A stretch of 64,000 nucleotides of DNA from the NCBI RefSeq assembly GCF_004564375.1, contig NZ_CP038267.1, forward strand, positions 932,501-996,500, in the 5' to 3' direction. Positions 63,231-64,000 of this stretch are shown piece by piece. Numbering within the stretch: position 1 is the stretch's first letter; each line of letters opens with the position of its first letter. The position numbers were made by a program, and so were the translations under genes. Below the pieces are notes generated by a model. That model was not told the DNA's origin. It made no database searches and saw only the letters and a program-made list of their open reading frames with translations. Source of the stretch: Nocardioides euryhalodurans (lineage in GTDB: Bacteria; Actinomycetota; Actinomycetes; Propionibacteriales; Nocardioidaceae).

Positions 63231-64000
63231 TCAGTGGGTGTTGAAGGCGTCGCGCAGCCGTCCGAACATCGACTTCGAGGCAGGCCGGACCTGGCCGGTC
63301 GGCTGCTCCTCGCCCCGCATCGCCGCCAGCTCGTGGAGGAGCTCCTCCTGGCGGGGGTCCAGCCGGTTCGGAGTCTCGACGACCGTGTGGACGACCAGGT
63401 CGCCGCGGCCGCCGCGGAGCCCGGGGACGCCCCGGCCACGCAGCACCTGCTCGGCCCCCGACTGGGTGCCGGCCTTGACCTCCAGCTCGAAGGACGTCTC
63501 CACGCCGGACCCGGCGCCGGACTCGAGGTCGGCCTCGAGCGTCGGCAGCGTGAGCGTGGTGCCGAGCGCCGCGGCCGTCATCGGGACCGTCACGGTGCAG
63601 TGGAGGTCGTCGCCCTGGCGGGTGAAGGTGTCGTGGGCCGCGACGTTGATCTCGACGTAGAGGTCGCCGGCCGGACCGCCCCCGGGACCGACCTCGCCCT
63701 GCTCGCTGAGCTGGACGCGGGTGCCCGTGTCCACCCCGGCGGGGATCTTGACGGTGAGGGTGCGCCGCGAGCGGACGCGGCCGTCGCCCGAGCACTCCCG
63801 GCAGGGGTCGGGGATGATCGTGCCGAAGCCTCGGCACGCCGCGCAGGGGCGCAGGGTCCGTACCTCGCCGAGGAACGAGCGCTGGACGTGGGCGACCTCG
63901 CCCGCGCCGCGGCAGGTCTCGCACGGCACCGGGTGGCTGCCCGGCGCCGCGCCCTCGCCCCCGCAGGTGGTGCAGACCACGGCCGTGTCGACCTTGATCT
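63231..64000 (-). CDS. dnaJ: Chaperone DnaJ, C-terminal part
   Basis: The last about 256 codons of a DnaJ, cut by the window end; the J domain and G/F linker lie outside. Four CxxCxGxG zinc modules are seen (CTTCGGEG, CETCRGAG, CAACRGFG, CRECSGDG), followed by the substrate-binding CTD (VKIPAGVDTGTRVQLSEQGE) and a DnaJ2-type tail. With rsmE next, this is the HrcA-linked dnaJ2-type copy by synteny. Confidence 0.93.
   Translation of the reverse strand, partial: IKVDTAVVCTTCGGEGAAPGSHPVPCETCRGAGEVAHVQRSFLGEVRTLRPCAACRGFGTIIPDPCRECSGDGRVRSRRTLTVKIPAGVDTGTRVQLSEQGEVGPGGGPAGDLYVEINVAAHDTFTRQGDDLHCTVTVPMTAAALGTTLTLPTLEADLESGAGSGVETSFELEVKAGTQSGAEQVLRGRGVPGLRGGRGDLVVHTVVETPNRLDPRQEELLHELAAMRGEEQPTGQVRPASKSMFGRLRDAFNTH

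Overview
The window looks like chromosomal DNA from a high-GC actinobacterium of the Nocardioides type (Nocardioidaceae, Propionibacteriales). Several things point there: strong G/C third-position bias with frequent GTG starts and ATGA/GTGA overlaps, the 5' end of an actinobacterial 16S rRNA gene, a Leu-rich leu leader peptide, single-chain GlyRS, a PknB-like kinase, and a two-gene locus that fits synthesis of 10-methyl branched fatty acids, a lipid marker of Nocardioides. I see no insertion sequence, integrase, prophage or CRISPR array.

Layout. 1-316 is the 5' end of 16S rRNA on the minus strand, with boxA and two tandem rrn promoters upstream. 0.8-10.3 kb holds a flavin-dependent 2-hydroxy acid oxidase coupled to tyrS, a Ser/Thr kinase with a sensor-like membrane protein, a flavodoxin-like protein, and a TetR/MMPL divergent pair sharing a large palindrome. 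10.3-20.9 kb is accessory: a 23-residue membrane peptide, an acyl-ACP desaturase, a DUF2252/amphi-Trp pair, a sulfatase with the same 5' element as DUF2252, tRNA(CAU), a DUF305/LVIVD divergent pair, a PIG-L deacetylase and a secreted hydrolase. 20.9-31.8 kb is mostly housekeeping: a spermidine-synthase-like membrane protein, tRNA-Asn, dnaG, a holin_3_6/DUF3618/YtxH operon, dgt, a secreted peptidase, dusB and glyS. 31.8-35.2 kb is a Zur-boxed zinc uptake locus (znuACB-zur). 35.2-42.3 kb has two sensor kinases without partner regulators around uppS-recO. 42.3-49 kb has leuA behind a leader-peptide attenuator, a GNAT protein, two septum-formation paralogues and era. 49-52.4 kb holds a siderophore-interacting flavoprotein and tmsBA-like lipid genes. 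52.4-54.6 kb carries a small secreted peptide gene facing a HTH-TPR regulator, the best candidate for an undescribed system. 54.6-64 kb returns to the conserved era-side block (degenerate cytidine deaminase, CBS/CorC protein, ybeY, phoH, HIT, rsmE, dnaJ), interrupted by an ECF sigma operon with two GerMN/Gmad2 proteins.

The backbone dnaJ-rsmE-phoH-ybeY-CBS-(CDA-like)-era-recO-uppS-zur-glyS-dgt-dnaG matches the order I recall from Mycobacterium tuberculosis (Rv2373c to Rv2343c). Genes between these markers are lineage-specific insertions and are where the interesting features sit. Functional links visible within the window are zinc homeostasis (Zur boxes, transporter, Zur, Zn-finger GlyRS), membrane lipid modification (desaturase, tmsBA), ribosome and RNA maturation (era, ybeY, rsmE, dusB) and cell-envelope signalling (PASTA-less STPK, MASE1 kinase, ECF sigma).
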